A DNA stretch of 64,000 nt from Ifrita kowaldi (Eukaryota; Chordata; Aves; Passeriformes; Cinclosomatidae), in the NCBI GenBank assembly GCA_013398055.1, contig VZRS01003957.1, forward strand, positions 124,001 through 188,000, in the 5' to 3' direction. The translations under genes were made by a program, and so were the position numbers. Below are positions 1-12,110 of the stretch, one piece after another; position 1 is the first letter of the stretch; each line of letters begins with the position of its first letter. The notes under the pieces are model-generated. The model was not told the origin of the DNA. It saw nothing but the letters and a program-made list of their open reading frames with translations, and did no database searches.

Positions 1-201
1 GACAAAAGAAATGACATCAAAAACGAAAGAAATTTACTCAAAACTATTCACGATTCTCCGAGTTTGGTTTTTTATGTCCCAAAAAAACGGAGTTTGCTTG
101 TCCAAAAGCATGAAGTTGTGTGTCTGGTTCTTTATTCCTGGATGTTTTTCCATGGTTGAGGAGGGGAATTTAATGGATTTCTCCTTTCCCTGTGTGTGCA
201 G

Positions 202-308
202 CAAGCTCTTCACCGAGTTCATCCTGAACGTGCCCGTGAGCCGCCTGACCATCCAGAAGCTCTACTGCCTCATCGAGATCGTGCACAGCGACCTCTTCAC
301 CCAGCACG
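202..308 (+). CDS. DOCK1: DOCK1 internal exon (first of three in window)
   Basis: This exon encodes part of dedicator of cytokinesis 1 (DOCK180), an atypical guanine-nucleotide exchange factor. With ELMO it activates Rac1 at the membrane for cell migration, engulfment and myoblast fusion. The sequence shows a polypyrimidine-rich acceptor (TGTGTGTGCAG, AG at 200-201), 107 nt of open frame and a donor GTGAGC at 309. The exon starts with the last base of a split codon and ends with one base (phase 1), which fits the exon at 5622. Translation gives KLFTEFILNVP, LTIQKLYCLIEIVHS and DLFTQH, recognisable from memory as DOCK1-type sequence. In the family this segment belongs to the helical region between the DHR1 (lipid-binding) and DHR2 (catalytic) domains. 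DOCK5 and DOCK2 are similar here. I chose DOCK1 because INSYN2A is nested downstream, as in mammals. Confidence 0.93.
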
Positions 309-440
309 GTGAGCAGCCAGCATCCCAGGGCTCCATTCCCTGCCCCAGCCCCCTGCCTCGGCCTTCCTGCCATCCCAGGGGAGCCTGGGACACGTTAAGG
401 GGATTCCAGTGGAAGGATGAGATGTAAAATCCAAATCCGA

Positions 441-556
441 GCCTGGTTTGGGTGGGAAGGGACCTTGAAGCCCATTCAGTGCCACCCCCAGCTTGGGGGA
501 CACCTTCCACTATCCCAGGTTGCTCCAATCCCCATCCAGCCTGGCCTTGGACACGA
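441..556 (-). mobile_element. CR1 LINE 3'-end fragment
   Basis: The fragment reads on + as 'ggtttgggtgggaagggacc', then 'ggacaccttccactatccca' and 'ccagcctggccttggacac', the complement of the avian CR1 3' tail. The element's sense strand is therefore minus. It is 5'-truncated, as most CR1 copies are, and its inner end abuts a short tandem repeat. Confidence 0.88.
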
Positions 557-590
557 GAAAATCCTAATTGGACACGAGAAAATCCTAATT
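549..590. repeat. Perfect 21-bp tandem duplication (2 copies)
   Basis: The unit GGACACGAGAAAATCCTAAT plus one T occurs twice back to back (549-569 and 570-590) with no mismatch. The first copy overlaps the inner end of the adjoining CR1 fragment. This suggests a recent slippage or replication event at the CR1 boundary. Confidence 0.95.
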
Positions 591-2100
591 GTCACTGCAG
601 GTTACAAGTTTTTGCCTTCACTTCTTTGCCATTTGTAATTTGCTATTTTAAAAGGGCACGGAGCAGCCACGTTCTTGGCCTCTGGTGTAGCTTTGTGTTG
701 GGGTTTATCACAAATCATTAATTCAGCTTTTGTGCTCGGTGAACTCATGTGGGGGAATGGAGGTTTTTGATGTCCTTGCTGCCTTGGAGCTGTTCCCTGG
801 CTGAAGGAAAGCAGCACAGGAGCTTTTCTGGGTGTGCTGTTCATCCGTGCCCTATTATTTTCTGCTTTTCCATTAGTGGGCCAGTGAAAGATCAGTTCAG
901 GCACTGGTCCTGCAGATTTCCTGCTTTGAGGTGAAACACTTCATTCCTTTTCAGGCTGGCTGCAGGTTAAACTGACCCAAACCAAGTGTTTGTGTGCTGT
1001 CAGGGAAGGTAATGAGGGAGCAAATGGGCCCTGCTTCAGTGAGAAAGGAGGTTTGAAAGGATTCTTCTCTCTGATCACCAAAGCTGGGACTGCTGACTGC
1101 TGATAAAACAAATTTTTCTGGTTCCTATTTAAAAAAATCTTTGTGGTGGATTGGCGTTGTGGTGGTTTTATACCACTCTTAGGATCTCTGGAAAACCAGG
1201 TTTAGCAGCTGTGTCACCATGGTCTTTGTGCCTTAGAAATTTGGTAGAAGCAGCAAGTCCAGACTTCACCCTTCGCTTTTGAGCTGATTTGAAATTATTC
1301 AGCCCTTAAGTGCTGGATTTTCAAGAAGAAAAAGGAGGAATGCAGCTGGAGTTGCTGGTGTTTGTTGGGACCTGGGTGAAATGGTGTCCCCAAGAATATT
1401 TTAGTGTTTCCTGGCTAGAGCTGTGTGTCAGTGTTACTCATTTGCTGCATTCGTTCTCAGCTCACTGTGTAATAATTTTCCCTTCTCCTGGCTGCTCTCA
1501 GGTTGCCAGGACTTTGGGGCAGCAGTCAGTGATATCAGGCATCATCCTTTACTCTCTTGGGGAGGAAGAAATGGAGACAAGTCAGATAAAACAAGGAATT
1601 CTGAGTGTAAAACACTCCTGAGAAAGGCTACAGGGGCACAGGGTGCATTTACCGTATTGATCTTCGCCTTCCCTTATTGAAGCAGTTTCATTTTCAGAGG
1701 GGGAGGTTGGAATTGTGTGTGGCTGCTTTATTTTTGAAACCTCACTGTCAAATTCAGCCCTTCCGGGTGCAGGGAGTGGTGTGGTCCAACTTTATTGAGC
1801 TGCTGAGAAATTTAACGGGATCTGTTTTAGCGGGAGGGTGATTAATCAGGACTCAGGCTGGGTTTGCTGCCAGAACAGAGCTGCTTAATGGCTCTGAGAT
1901 CTTATCAGGAGGCTCCTAACCAGGGTTTTCCTGTCACTGCCTGTTAGGAATATCTTAAATCCAGCCGGCTTTGGTGGGGTTGGAATGGGGATTCCAGGCA
2001 CGTGCACTGACCCAAACCACTGTGGGGTTCCCATGGATGTCTGGGGGTTTTATGTGGCAATAAACAGAGTGTGGCCTTAAAAGCTTCTCTTGCCACTGGT

Positions 2101-2558
2101 ATCATAGAATCCCAGACTGGTTTGGGTTGGGAAGGACCTTAAATCCCATCCATTCCCACCCCTGCCATGGCAGGGACACCTTCCCCTGTCCCAGGCTGCT
2201 CCAAGCCCCAATGTCCAGCCTGGCCTTGGACACTGCCAGGGATCCAGGGGCAGCCACAGCTGCTCTGGGAATTCCATCCCAGCCCCTCCCCACCTTTCCA
2301 GGGAACAATTCCTTCCCAATTTTCCATCTAAATCTCCCCACTTTCAGCTTAGAGCCATTCCCTGTGTCCTGTCCCTCCATCCCTTGTCCCCAGTCCCTCT
2401 CCAGCTCTCCTGGAGCCCCTTCAGGCCCTGCAAGGGGCTCTGAGCTCTCCCTGGAGCCTTTTCCTCTCCAGCTGAGCCCCCCCAGCTCTCCCAGCTGTTC
2501 CTCATAAGAAAGGGGCTCCCATCCCTCTGATCTTCTCACCATAATTCTTCATCGTGGT
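2101..2558 (-). mobile_element. CR1 LINE 3' fragment (~460 bp)
   Basis: The fragment begins with ATCATAGAATCCCAGACTGG, the complement of the CR1 terminal repeat. It continues through 'ccaggctgctccaagccc', 'ctgccagggatccaggggca', 'ggaacaattccttcccaa' and 'cattccctgtgtcctgtccc' to 'ttcatcgtggtcat'. It is one of the longer copies here, and the long open frames on both strands at 2077-2542 are CR1-derived. Confidence 0.95.
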
Positions 2559-4304
2559 CATTGTCTGAAGCCCAAGTTGTGCTGGGAACCTTTCATGAAC
2601 ACTCAAATTCACTCGAAAACAAATCAAATCCTTATCCACAGCCTTTTTAAAATTTAGATTTTTCTCTCCCTTGCTCTGTGGGTAGGAGTTCATTACTAAA
2701 ATGTGGTTCCCTGCCCTTCCTGCTTCTCATTGATTCAGGAATTTGAAACTGATAGGGAATACTTTCATATAAGCTGTCAACTAATCCTGGATTCTGTTGC
2801 ACAAATGAGATTTTCTTTTCTAAAAGCAATATGCACTACAGGATTGTGGACTTAGGGAAGGCTGGCAAATGTGCAGAAAATTTCATCAGCCCATTTCTAG
2901 TGGAGAAAAAGGCTCTAATTCTGTGCTCTGAGAGGTCAAGGAAGATTTATTTGCGTCTCCAGAGGAATTAAAATTCAAAATACATGAATTTGTGAAGCTT
3001 GAAGGATTTGGGGGTGAGAGGGGTGGGTGTGTGAAGCAGTTTGTTAAAGCGTTTTGCTTTAGTGATGTTGTTGAGTGATGGATGATTCCGTGTGAAATGT
3101 GGAGAGTTTGGGACCTTGGATCAGAATGGACTCTGGTGGTGGGGTTTGTGTATTTAAAAAAAAAAAGTAAAATATAGTTTTAAAATTTATTTTATTCATG
3201 TTTATAAACACAGCATAAATATGGATATGTAGTAATTAGATAGTGTTTCCATTTAGAAGTATATGCATATCTAAATAAATAACATTTATCCCTACCACAA
3301 TATAATAACATAATATCCATAATGTTATATATATATTTTTTTTTACTCCACCAATTAAAAAATAAATAAAAAGGCATAAATATAATTTTTTCCTGAGTTG
3401 TGGCGCAGTTTAATAATAATTTAGTGCATATTTTCGGTGCTCATGGTTGGGAGTTAAAGGAGGTGTCCTATGCTTGCACATGTCAAGGTTTTGGTTTATG
3501 TAAACAGTGATTTGTCTGATTTGTTTTGTCCTGTGGAGTTGTTTGGATTCGCTGTTGCTTTGTTTTCCAAATGCCTTCCAGCTGATTGCCAAGCAAGCTG
3601 TGGAGCTGCTGTGGTCTGAGAGAGAGAATCCAGGGATTTTTCCATGAGGAATCTGAGCCTATTGAATATCAGCAGACAACATCCAGCATTTATAAGAGTT
3701 CTTACTGTTCACTTATGACTCAACTCACGAGCTGTGTAGTGGAAACAAAGTTACTGAGCACAGGTTAAACTTTTTTGGCCACGTGAATGAAATGAACCAT
3801 AAAATAAATGGATTTGTCAGTGTCCCAACAAACAAAATGTTTTTATTGACACAAATTTATGGTGTGGATTCACTTTCAGCAGATTTCCTTGAAGAACTTG
3901 CGTTGAGGTTTTCCTTGGGTGCTGCTGGTTGATAATTCCCGCTGAGCATCCTTTGATAGAGTTGAATATTTGATTGTGGCATTAAATCACCACGGGCTGG
4001 ACTTTGCTCTGGAGCAGATGTGGAATTATCATTGTCTGTGGTCACTGTGCATCAATCACATCCTGAGCTGGCTTGGGAGCAGGAGCCAATGTTCTGGACC
4101 ATCAGGGTTCCCCACTGATCAGGGCTGGGAGGTGTTTGTGGCAGGCAGGGTGGTGATGAGGGTTCACCTTTTGTCCTCAGCACTTCCAGGTGATCAACAC
4201 CCAGTCGATCAGCTCAGTGTTTTCCAAAATAGTTCATAGCAAAGATGCACTGAAGATCTCATCTCCTTGTGGAGGATGTCACCACAGCACTGGATTGGCT
4301 GAAA

Positions 4305-4690
4305 TATCACAGTCGTGGAATGCTTTGGGTTGGAAGAGATTTTAAAGCTCATCCCATCCCACCCCTGCCATGGCAGGGACACCTCCCACTGTCCCAGGCT
4401 GCTCCAAGCCTCAATGTCCAGCCTGGCCTTGGGCACTGCCAGGGATCTGGGGACAGCCACAGATATTCTTCTCTGGGAATTCTATCCCAGCTCCTCCCCA
4501 CACTCCCAGGGAGCAATTCCTTCCCAATATCCCATCTAACCCTTCCCCCTGGCAGTGGGAAGCCATTCCCTGTGTCCTTCACTCGATAATCTCTCCTGTC
4601 AGGGAGTTGTGCAGAGCCACAAAGTCCCCCTGAGCCTCCTTTTCTGCAGGCTGAGCCCCTTTCCCAGCTCCCTCAGCCACTCCTCATCAC
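4305..4690 (-). mobile_element. CR1 LINE 3' fragment
   Basis: The fragment starts 'atatcacagtcgtggaatgc' followed by TTTGGGTTGGAAGAGATTTT. It has the usual order of CR1 tail blocks: 'gggacacctcccactgtccc', 'ggccttgggcactgccaggg', 'caattccttcccaatatccc' and 'cattccctgtgtcc'. Its far boundary in the more divergent part is approximate. Confidence 0.93.
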
Positions 4691-5621
4691 CCTTGGGATG
4701 ATTTTGCTGAGTTCCCAGCCCATTTTGTTCCCCCTCTCCCCTGTTTATGAGCAGCCCCAGGTGCTCCCAGGTGGGTGCTGAGGAGCTGTGGGCTCCACCC
4801 GAGGGAAGGGAGCGTTCTGTGCTGGTTGTGTAATTCCAAACTAAGCCTTGTGACAAATCAATTAGTTCTCCCTTTGTCAGAAATGCAGCTTGACTGCCTC
4901 CCCCATTGATCAGAGCAGCTCCAGACAGCAGAACTCGGAGGTGACTCAGATATTAAATTGATCTTTGCCCTCTCCCTACCAGTGGGGCTTAGCAGGGCTG
5001 GGAAACATTCTCAGACCTCTAATTAGGGGCCTTTTAAGTTATTAAAGACTGATTCACCTCGCAGGCTTTGCAAAGACAAGTTCTGTGCCTTTCCTGGAGA
5101 GCTCAGCAGCTGGGCCTTGGGGTTCTTCCCCTCCCCTGCATTTGGGGACAGTTCACATTACAGGACCCTTGTGTCCTGTGGGGTTTTGCTTAATCTGCTC
5201 TTTCCTTTCCACGTTTGCCCAAAATTCAAGGAGCAACATGTCCTGAAGTTGCACAAATGCAGAGGCACAAAGCTGTGATCACAGAGCTTCTCTGGGGCAA
5301 ATCTGCTGAACCAGGCTGTTCATTGGGCTGACATTTGTATGGGTAATTAGTAATTAATTCTGACCTGGTGCTTCCCTCTATGTTGGAGCAGTCTGAGTAC
5401 TTGAGCAAGGAAGGAGATTTTTCGTTTTTTAATAGAGGCAAATGGTCAAAGGGTGGAGCAGTTCAGAGGCAGAAGTTTTTAAGGTGAGGTGAGGTTTTGG
5501 TTGAAAAGCTGGAAGGTAATTTCTTTTCCCTGATTTTTTTTTTGTGTCTTATGTAAGCACTGAAGCACATCAGCCCGAAGGCCCTGAAAGCTGTGTTTGT
5601 AACCTCGTGTTTTGTGTGCAG

Positions 5622-5749
5622 ACTGCAGGGAAATCTTGCTGCCAACAATGACAGACCAGCTCAAGTATCACTTGGAGAGACAAGAAGATCTGGAGGCTTG
5701 CTGCCAGTTGCTGAGTAACATCCTGGAAGTGCTCTACAAGAAAGACGTG
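5622..5749 (+). CDS. DOCK1: DOCK1 internal exon (second of three)
   Basis: This 128-nt exon has acceptor TTTGTGTGCAG (AG at 5620-5621) and donor GTGAGTG at 5750. Its first two bases complete the codon begun by the last base of the 202-308 exon. The remaining 126 nt encode 42 codons, so it ends in phase 0. The translation contains CREILLPTMTDQLKYHLER, then QEDLEACCQLL and ILEVLYKKDV, which is DOCK1-type sequence of the helical scaffold between DHR1 and DHR2. The reading frame is open with no disruption. The clean join with both neighbours and conservation of coding sequence argue that this is a functional exon. Confidence 0.95.
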
Positions 5750-7268
5750 GTGAGTGAGGGGTGGCTCTGTGATGAGTAACACTTCACAGAAATTGTTTCA
5801 GTAAAGTGAATTAAGCAGGTAACTCCTGAAGCCTTAGAATTATTATTATTATTTTTTTAATATAATCTCCTAACCAGTCTCTTCTACCTCTTTCAGTTTT
5901 CCAGTGATGAGGATGTGTTGTGTGTCATCTCACACATCACATCCAGCACAGCACTTCTTGTTTCTGAGGCATACCCAGTGCAGCTTTTCTGGTTTAGATA
6001 GTGAATAAATAAATATCCTTAGGAGTTAAACCTTCCTCATTATTCTGCCTGGCTTCTTCCAGGTGGAAGATGTTTTGTTTTGGTGTTTTTTTATTTTCTC
6101 CCATGGGTATTTTGGGAGATGTGCATTTGAGTTGAATTGTTGCTGACACGGTTCCCAGACGTGCAGCATGTGTAATATCCCTTTTTTTTTTTGCATAATA
6201 GTCTCTTTTTTGTTTTCTCTTGACCTCAACAAATGTACAAATATTGGTGCTTTGCCAGAGAGCTGCAGTGATCTGATGCTCTCCTAAAATTTGGGCTGCT
6301 GCTGCTGCCTGAACCTTCAGTCCTGTGTAGAATCATACACTAATTGAGTTGGAAAGGACCTCAGGGGTCAGCTACTCCCATCTGATCTGGCATCTTATTT
6401 AATTGTGGCTTTTTGGGTTTTGCTCTGATTTTGTTTCTTTTTGGAAGTAGCTCTGCATGGCTGCTTCGGAGAGGGGGTTGTTTTATGGGAGGAATTTGCT
6501 CCTGGCAGCTTGGCTGCTCCTTGTCACTCTTTGTTGGCTGCTTTTCTGTCTGTGGCAGGAGCTCACCTGCAGCTCCACCCTCTCCCAGGCTGATCCTGGC
6601 AGCAGGACCAGTTCCTGGGTGAGTTTGTGCTGGTGGTGGAGTGTCCTTCAAATATGCAAATCCATTTTTCATCTCTAAAGTAAAAGATGGGAGTAAAGCT
6701 CATCTGTTTCTTTCTCCTCGTTGTGTTTTTGGCTTCATTTTTTGCCCATCATTCTGTGTGAGGTTTCTGGACTAGCCCTTAAAAGCTGCTTGGAATAAAT
6801 ATTTTATTTTAACTCTTTCAAAAGTAGTGGTAGATGGCTTCAAATACTGACTTGAAATGACTGACTGAAATTGGCAGTTCCTTAATGAAACTGTTGCTTT
6901 GCTTTTCTCTTCCTTTTAATTGAGCTGTTGCAGAACAGCCCTCCCCTGTTCTGGTAATGCCTGTGGGGGTTTGATGTTGGAAAAATGACTTGGGGGAAGA
7001 AAACGAGTGGGTAACTAAATGTCATGGGCTGTATTTCCAGGGACTTGGCTTTTCATTGAAGTTGTACAGCACATTTTAATTTATCAGTAACATGCATTAC
7101 CAAAATACACCTTGTTAAAGTGGGAGACTCATTTGCTGCTTTTGATCAACAGCAAGTGGTGTTTTATTGAATTTTCACCAGACAGATGGGTTGAAAGGCA
7201 ACACAAATAGTTCAGTTGTGTTGGTGTCTGTTGTTTGTAGTTACCACTGATTGATTCCTTGCCCTCAG
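5750..7268 (+). other. DOCK1: DOCK1 intron between second and third exons
   Basis: This 1.5-kb GT-AG intron starts GTGAGTG and ends TTGCCCTCAG. It contains a short diverged CR1-like tail near 6327 and poly-T runs near 6180. I see no other gene. Confidence 0.85.
6327..6392 (-). mobile_element. Short diverged CR1 3' tail
   Basis: 'agaatcatacactaattgag' followed by TTGGAAAGGACCTCAGGGGTCA resembles the complement of an older CR1 subfamily tail, different from the main subfamily in this window. Only about 65 bp are recognisable. Confidence 0.7.
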
Positions 7269-7364
7269 GGCCCCACACAGAGACATGTCCAGATCATCAT
7301 GGAGAACCTGCTGAGGACGGTGAACAGGACGGTGATTTCCATGGGACGGGACTCAGAGCTCATT
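7269..7364 (+). CDS. DOCK1: DOCK1 internal exon (third of three)
   Basis: This 96-nt phase 0-0 exon encodes 32 residues, including GPTQRHVQIIMENLLRTVN and RTVISMGRDSELI. It matches the DOCK1 stretch that follows the previous exon. The acceptor is TTGCCCTCAG (AG at 7267-7268) and the donor is GTAAGTG at 7365. It is the last DOCK1 exon I can recognise in the window. The next expected exon was not found through position 64000. This agrees with the large mammalian DOCK1 intron that hosts INSYN2A on the opposite strand. Confidence 0.95.
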
Positions 7365-8442
7365 GTAAGTGTCTCCTGATGTAAACTCAAACACCTCTGC
7401 CACGTCTTCCTGAACCTGCCTGTAATAGGATTGCAGTCCCAGGTGACCCAAAGCAATCAAAACCTCCTCTCACTCTCTGTGTGCTCAGGAAGCTGGAAAG
7501 CGCTGCCTGGTAATTTTACTGTGGTTGACACAAGGGTAGAGGAAGAAAAAGTGCTTGAAAAATATCTGTGAGCAGGTGATTAGTCAGGATTGATATCTGT
7601 GTGCACCAAAATGATGTAGGATTGGTAATTAGCCAGCTGAGAAGTGTGGAAATGAGGGACTTGGCTGTTTGTTACTGCATTACAAGCATTTACTTGTCTT
7701 TCTGACTTCAACCGAGATAATCAAGGTAAGTGTTCAAATGATTGAAGAACAGAGCCCAGAATTATTATGTTTAGAGGAAGGACTGATGCAAGCGACCCTG
7801 CTGACTTAACACTGTGATTTTGAAGCCCGACACTCGAATTTTTCAACTGTTAATTAATTAATATTGGTCTCAAGAATGAAAAGCATAGTGAGGCCTGTTG
7901 ATAGCTGAGATGGGGATAGATCTGAGTGTGGTTTTGGGAGTCTCTCTGTGTGTTTGCCTTTCCCTTGTATTCTTTCTTAGCTGTCTGCATCTGGCAGTTG
8001 ATCTCTCCAGGAAACTGGTCAAAGTGGGTCAGGTTTGTGCTGTGTCTGAGCACTTTTCCCTCAGTCCTGCGTCAGTTTGGGTCAGTTTGGCTCAGTGCAC
8101 TGATCTTTTTGCAAAGGGGTTAATTGTTAGTCAGAGAGATGAGTCCATCGGCAACTTGTTTTTTTTGATTTCCTCTTTCCTTCCCAATGTAAATTCCCCC
8201 TGTAATTGCACACAGTGGTATTTGACTTTTTGAAGGGCTCTGTGTCCTCAGCACGTCTTCCTTACCTCCTGCTGCCCATTTCCTTGGCATTTGGGGGTGC
8301 TGGTGTTGGCAAATGTGCTGCAATTTCCTTTTGTCTCTGGTGCATCATCCACTGGCTTAGTTTTGGTCTTCCACTTGTATCACTTTGGGTTTTGTTGTAA
8401 GGAAGGGGTAATGGATCTCCCAAATCCATTGCTGGAGGAAGA

Positions 8443-8611
8443 AATCACAGCATCCCAGGCTGGTTTGGGTTGGAAGGACCTTAAAGCTCATCCTATTCCT
8501 GCTGTGAGCAGGGACACCTTCCACTATCCCAGGGTGCTCCAAGCCCTGTCCATCTTGGCTTTGGACACTTCCAGGGATGGGAATCCACAACTTCTCTGGG
8601 GAAATGGTTCC
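8443..8611 (-). mobile_element. CR1 LINE 3' fragment
   Basis: The fragment reads 'atcacagcatcccaggctgg' then TTTGGGTTGGAAGGACCTTA, the complement of the CR1 tail. It continues to 'ggacacttccagggatggg' and 'cacaacttctctgggg'. Confidence 0.92.
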
Positions 8612-9050
8612 AAGCAGATCATTCTCACAGAATATTCCAGTGCTGGGATGCAGTAGCAGTGCAAGGAAGTAGAAAGACTTGTGTGTTATTTTAACTTCCT
8701 CAGTTTCAGGCTGAATGGGAGTTAATTATTGTTTTGATGAACATGATTCAGGTGATATTTAAAAATGTTAATTATGCCTTTTGCAGTTAGCAGAGTAGAT
8801 TTAAAAACTTGTGTGTGTGTGTTTGAACTCAGCACCGTGGTATTAAAGATCTCCATCGTGCTCATGAGCACAGCCTGGAACCCCTCCATGCACAGCCTCT
8901 ATAATCAGCTAATGAACACTGAGATTTCAGGGGGTTTTTAATGAGTACTTACTCCCACCTTACAAAGCAGCCTTTGCTGAAAAGATTCCCCTGTTAAATA
9001 ACCAGCAACAACTCATTTTGTGGTGGCAGCAAAGGAGGAGGAGTAAAATG

Positions 9051-9078
9051 GATAATAATAATAATAATAAAAATAATA
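9051..9078. repeat. (AAT)n microsatellite
   Basis: An uninterrupted run of about seven ATA/AAT units is followed by an imperfect AAAATAAT tail. Confidence 0.95.
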
Positions 9079-9787
9079 GGAAGCACAACCTGACTTCTCT
9101 TGGATCAGATTTGGGTTGAAATGATACATTGACTTTTTTTTTTTAGTTTTACCTGTAGTAGAGAATTAACCATACAGGATGACTGGAAGGAAGGAATTTG
9201 AAATATCTCATAGAGGCACAGTTCAAGTAATGATAACTTCTTTAAAAGAAGTAAAATACAGGACATAACCATTTTTATATTCTATAAAATTGGTGTCCTC
9301 AAGCTGGCATGTTTTCTCCTTGGAAAAATACTCAGTGACACCATCTCCACCCCAAACCTGATGTTGCTTAATGCAGTTTATGAGCAGTGGAGGAATGTCA
9401 AGGATTTAAGTGCTCAAGTGAACAATTTAAATTACAGGATGTGCCTTTTCTACAGCCTTCAACTGGGAAGATTCTCCAGTAGTCTCCTTTGGCTTTGCAC
9501 CTTTGGTTTTCATTTTTTCCTCCTTAAATGTGAGTTCCTTGATAAAATCAAAAGCAGGTTTTGTCCTCTACCTTCAAAAGAGAATTATGGTGAATTAAGA
9601 CACCAGTTGCAAGGAGAAGAACTAGATATTATTAAATAAAATGGAGTAAAAGTGATTAGTTTAAAATCTGATTTGACCATAATTTTGGTAGCGAGACAGC
9701 TTTTAATCCTCATTGGTTTGGACTGTTTTTCACTCTGGAAGTCTCACTGGTGGTTTTTACTTGATCCATTTGCTGAGTAGAAGATTC

Positions 9788-9807
9788 TATTATTATTATT
9801 ATTATTT
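9788..9807. repeat. (ATT)n microsatellite
   Basis: Six to seven tandem ATT units within intronic sequence. Confidence 0.93.
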
Positions 9808-10287
9808 ACATTTATTTTCTATAATGATTCTATCAGTAGTGGAGGCAAGTACAGGGTGCAGCCTGAGGGTGCTGAGCTGTGTCCTGCTGCTCCAAACTGC
9901 CTGGTTTAGGTTAATGTTGCTCCTGCCTTGAGCTGCTCCTGCTCCTGGCACAGTGAGAAGTCACCTGGGAAAAAACCCACAAAATCTTCCTTACTGAAGA
10001 ACACATTGCCTGAAGAAAAAGTAAATTGAGCAGACTTCCTTGAGTCTTTGCAAGGGTGGTTTTAAAGCATCTCTTTCCTTGCCTGGTGGCTTTTGAACAA
10101 CGTTGGGCTCCATGGGAGGCAGCATCTTGGCCTCCTCCAGTAAATCAGGACAGAGCAGCCTCGGTGGCAGCTCCAAAGTGTTCCGTGGCTGCTCCTTCTC
10201 CTCGTGTCAGCTGCTTGGGATGTGCCTCATTTCCAAAGCCAAGGAAACCAAGTTCTTTAATTTCTGAAAGGAAATCTCCTGGCCTAG

Positions 10288-10375
10288 GGGAGGATTCCCT
10301 GCCCATGGCAAGGGTTGGAATGAGATGGTCTTTAAGGTCCCTTCCAACCCAAACCATTCCCTGATCCTGTGATTT
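10288..10375 (+). mobile_element. CR1 LINE 3' tail, plus orientation
   Basis: 'ttccctgcccatggcaaggg' and TTTAAGGTCCCTTCCAACCC run into AACCATTCCCTGATCCTGTGA. This is the 3' terminus of CR1 in sense orientation, 5'-truncated to about 90 bp. Confidence 0.92.
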
Positions 10376-10784
10376 TTAACTTGCCAGAGTGTGTCCTTCA
10401 GGAGAGTGGCTCTGGAAAACATCTAGGGGTGTATGGGGAACAAAGTCAGTGCTGTGACCAGGGAAAAAGGGCTCTTGGGGTTGTTGGGGTGTGGGAGCAG
10501 GAAGCAGTGGACAGGACAGGACTTCATGGTGTTGCTGATGAATGGAATGTGCCCCACGTTGTTGCTCTCCCTGCTGTGCTTTGGGACAAGGATGAGGTGA
10601 AACCAGAGCAGAAACGGTGCAGGAGCCATCAGAAGGGGGAAAAGGGGTTTGTGGAATCTGTCCGAGGGTCCTGGAAGGAGATTGAGAAGGGGAATCTCTG
10701 TGGAGTGCAGGTGGCACCTGACACAAGGAGAGTGACAAGGGTCAAGGGGAGCACAGAGTGTGCCACTGATGGGGGAACTCTGAA

Positions 10785-10811
10785 TAATCAATCAATCAAT
10801 GAATCAATCAA
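10785..10811. repeat. (AATC)n microsatellite
   Basis: About six AATC units with one G substitution. Confidence 0.9.
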
Positions 10812-11832
10812 AGACTGGTGGATTGTCCATCTCTTGGCACTTCCAGGCTGGAAGCCTCTCCAGAAGGCTGTAAAATACAAATGCAAATCTGAAATAAGAG
10901 TTATTGATGGTCACAGGAGACTTCTGGGGCTGCAGTTATTCAGGAGTTGAATCTGGATGTAAATTATCTTCCTGTGCCTTGAAGTCTGTCCAGGTCAGGC
11001 TTCATGGATTCCAAAATGTTGGGGAGAAAAACCTCGTTTTCGTCACCAGACTTGTTCCATGTAAAAATACTTTGCTTAATCGAGTCACATGTTTTCTTTT
11101 CTTTTAAAGTCTTTTGAAATTACATACTGCAAGCTAATTCCACAGCAACTGAAGTGGTATTTGGATGGTGGCCATGATTTAATCCATCACTAATACTGCA
11201 TCCCTGTTGCATTCCCTTCCAGCATTGATGGGAAGGAGCTGCATCCACCTAAACGAATGGACACGTTTGTAGCACTGCAGTTATTTTAATGAACCCCAGA
11301 TGGATTGTATGGAATATTAGAAATCTTCATGCAGTCCCCCTTTCATTCTCCCAGACAAAACAGTGTCGGTGCAGTTGGATTTTCAGGGCAATCTGGTTCA
11401 ATCCCAGTGCAATTCCAGCAGCAATGTATAATATGAGGCAATACACAGGTCCTGAAGAACTGGGGTCATCTAACAGCTGACTTGGTTGGAAAGTTCATGA
11501 AAAATGGCCCCATTTGATTGGAAAAAGGGATTTAACCTTTAAAACATTGAGAGGAACCAGAGACATGAACGATGGTTTTGCATTTTAGGCAAGAAAAAGC
11601 AAACACTTTGTACCCATGGTAGGATTTTCCAGTTTTAATCACTTTTTTTGCAGTTTATCCTGTTTTTTTAAAGTATTTTACAGTGATTTTTTTGTTTTTA
11701 ATCTTTAAGAAACCAAGTGCTACTCACAGGAATAGTGTTTTCCTCATAATTCTAAACCAAAGAATGCAACCATTGCTGGGTGGAAATTATAAGGACTCAG
11801 CAAAGAGCAAGGGATATGAAATCACTGCAGTA

Positions 11833-11838
11833 TTTATT
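11833..11838 (-). terminator. INSYN2A: Possible alternative INSYN2A poly(A) signal
   Basis: TTTATT on + is AATAAA on the minus strand, about 280 bp beyond the preferred signal at 12116-12111. No strong GT-rich downstream element is obvious, so this is a weaker alternative. Confidence 0.3.
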
Positions 11839-12110
11839 GGCTAAAAAGTATTTTGATAGCAGGAGGTGGGAGAAGTGCAGCTAGAAAATCAGTGTATGAA
11901 GTGCAGGGGACTGCCAGTGAATCCAGCAAAGCCACACTGAAAATAAAGAACGCATTTTCCTTGTTAGAACCTCCAAGATCTTCTACACTAAAAGCTCTAA
12001 AGAATTAGGTTTGTTTTTTTTTTTTTTTCTCTTGGTGTCTATCTAACCTGAGCCTGAGTGATTCTAAAGGCAATACAATTATGATACATTTTACACACTT
12101 GCAAAAACAT

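Larger units (their letters stand above)
309..5621 (+). other. DOCK1: DOCK1 intron between the first two exons
   Basis: This 5.3-kb GT-AG intron starts GTGAGC and ends TTTGTGTGCAG. It holds three CR1 fragments (near 441, 2101 and 4305), a 21-bp perfect tandem duplication at 549-590, and an A/T-rich stretch at 3150-3400. I see no other gene. All open frames are short and most of the longer ones lie in CR1 sequence. Confidence 0.85.
7365..12094 (+). other. DOCK1: DOCK1 large intron, proximal part (before INSYN2A 3' end)
   Basis: This is the first part of the >56-kb DOCK1 intron. It holds two CR1 fragments (8443 and 10288), AAT/ATT microsatellites at 9051 and 9788, an AATC repeat at 10785, and otherwise unique A/T-rich sequence. 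The block at 10376-10790 is open on both strands but resembles no protein I know. Confidence 0.75.
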
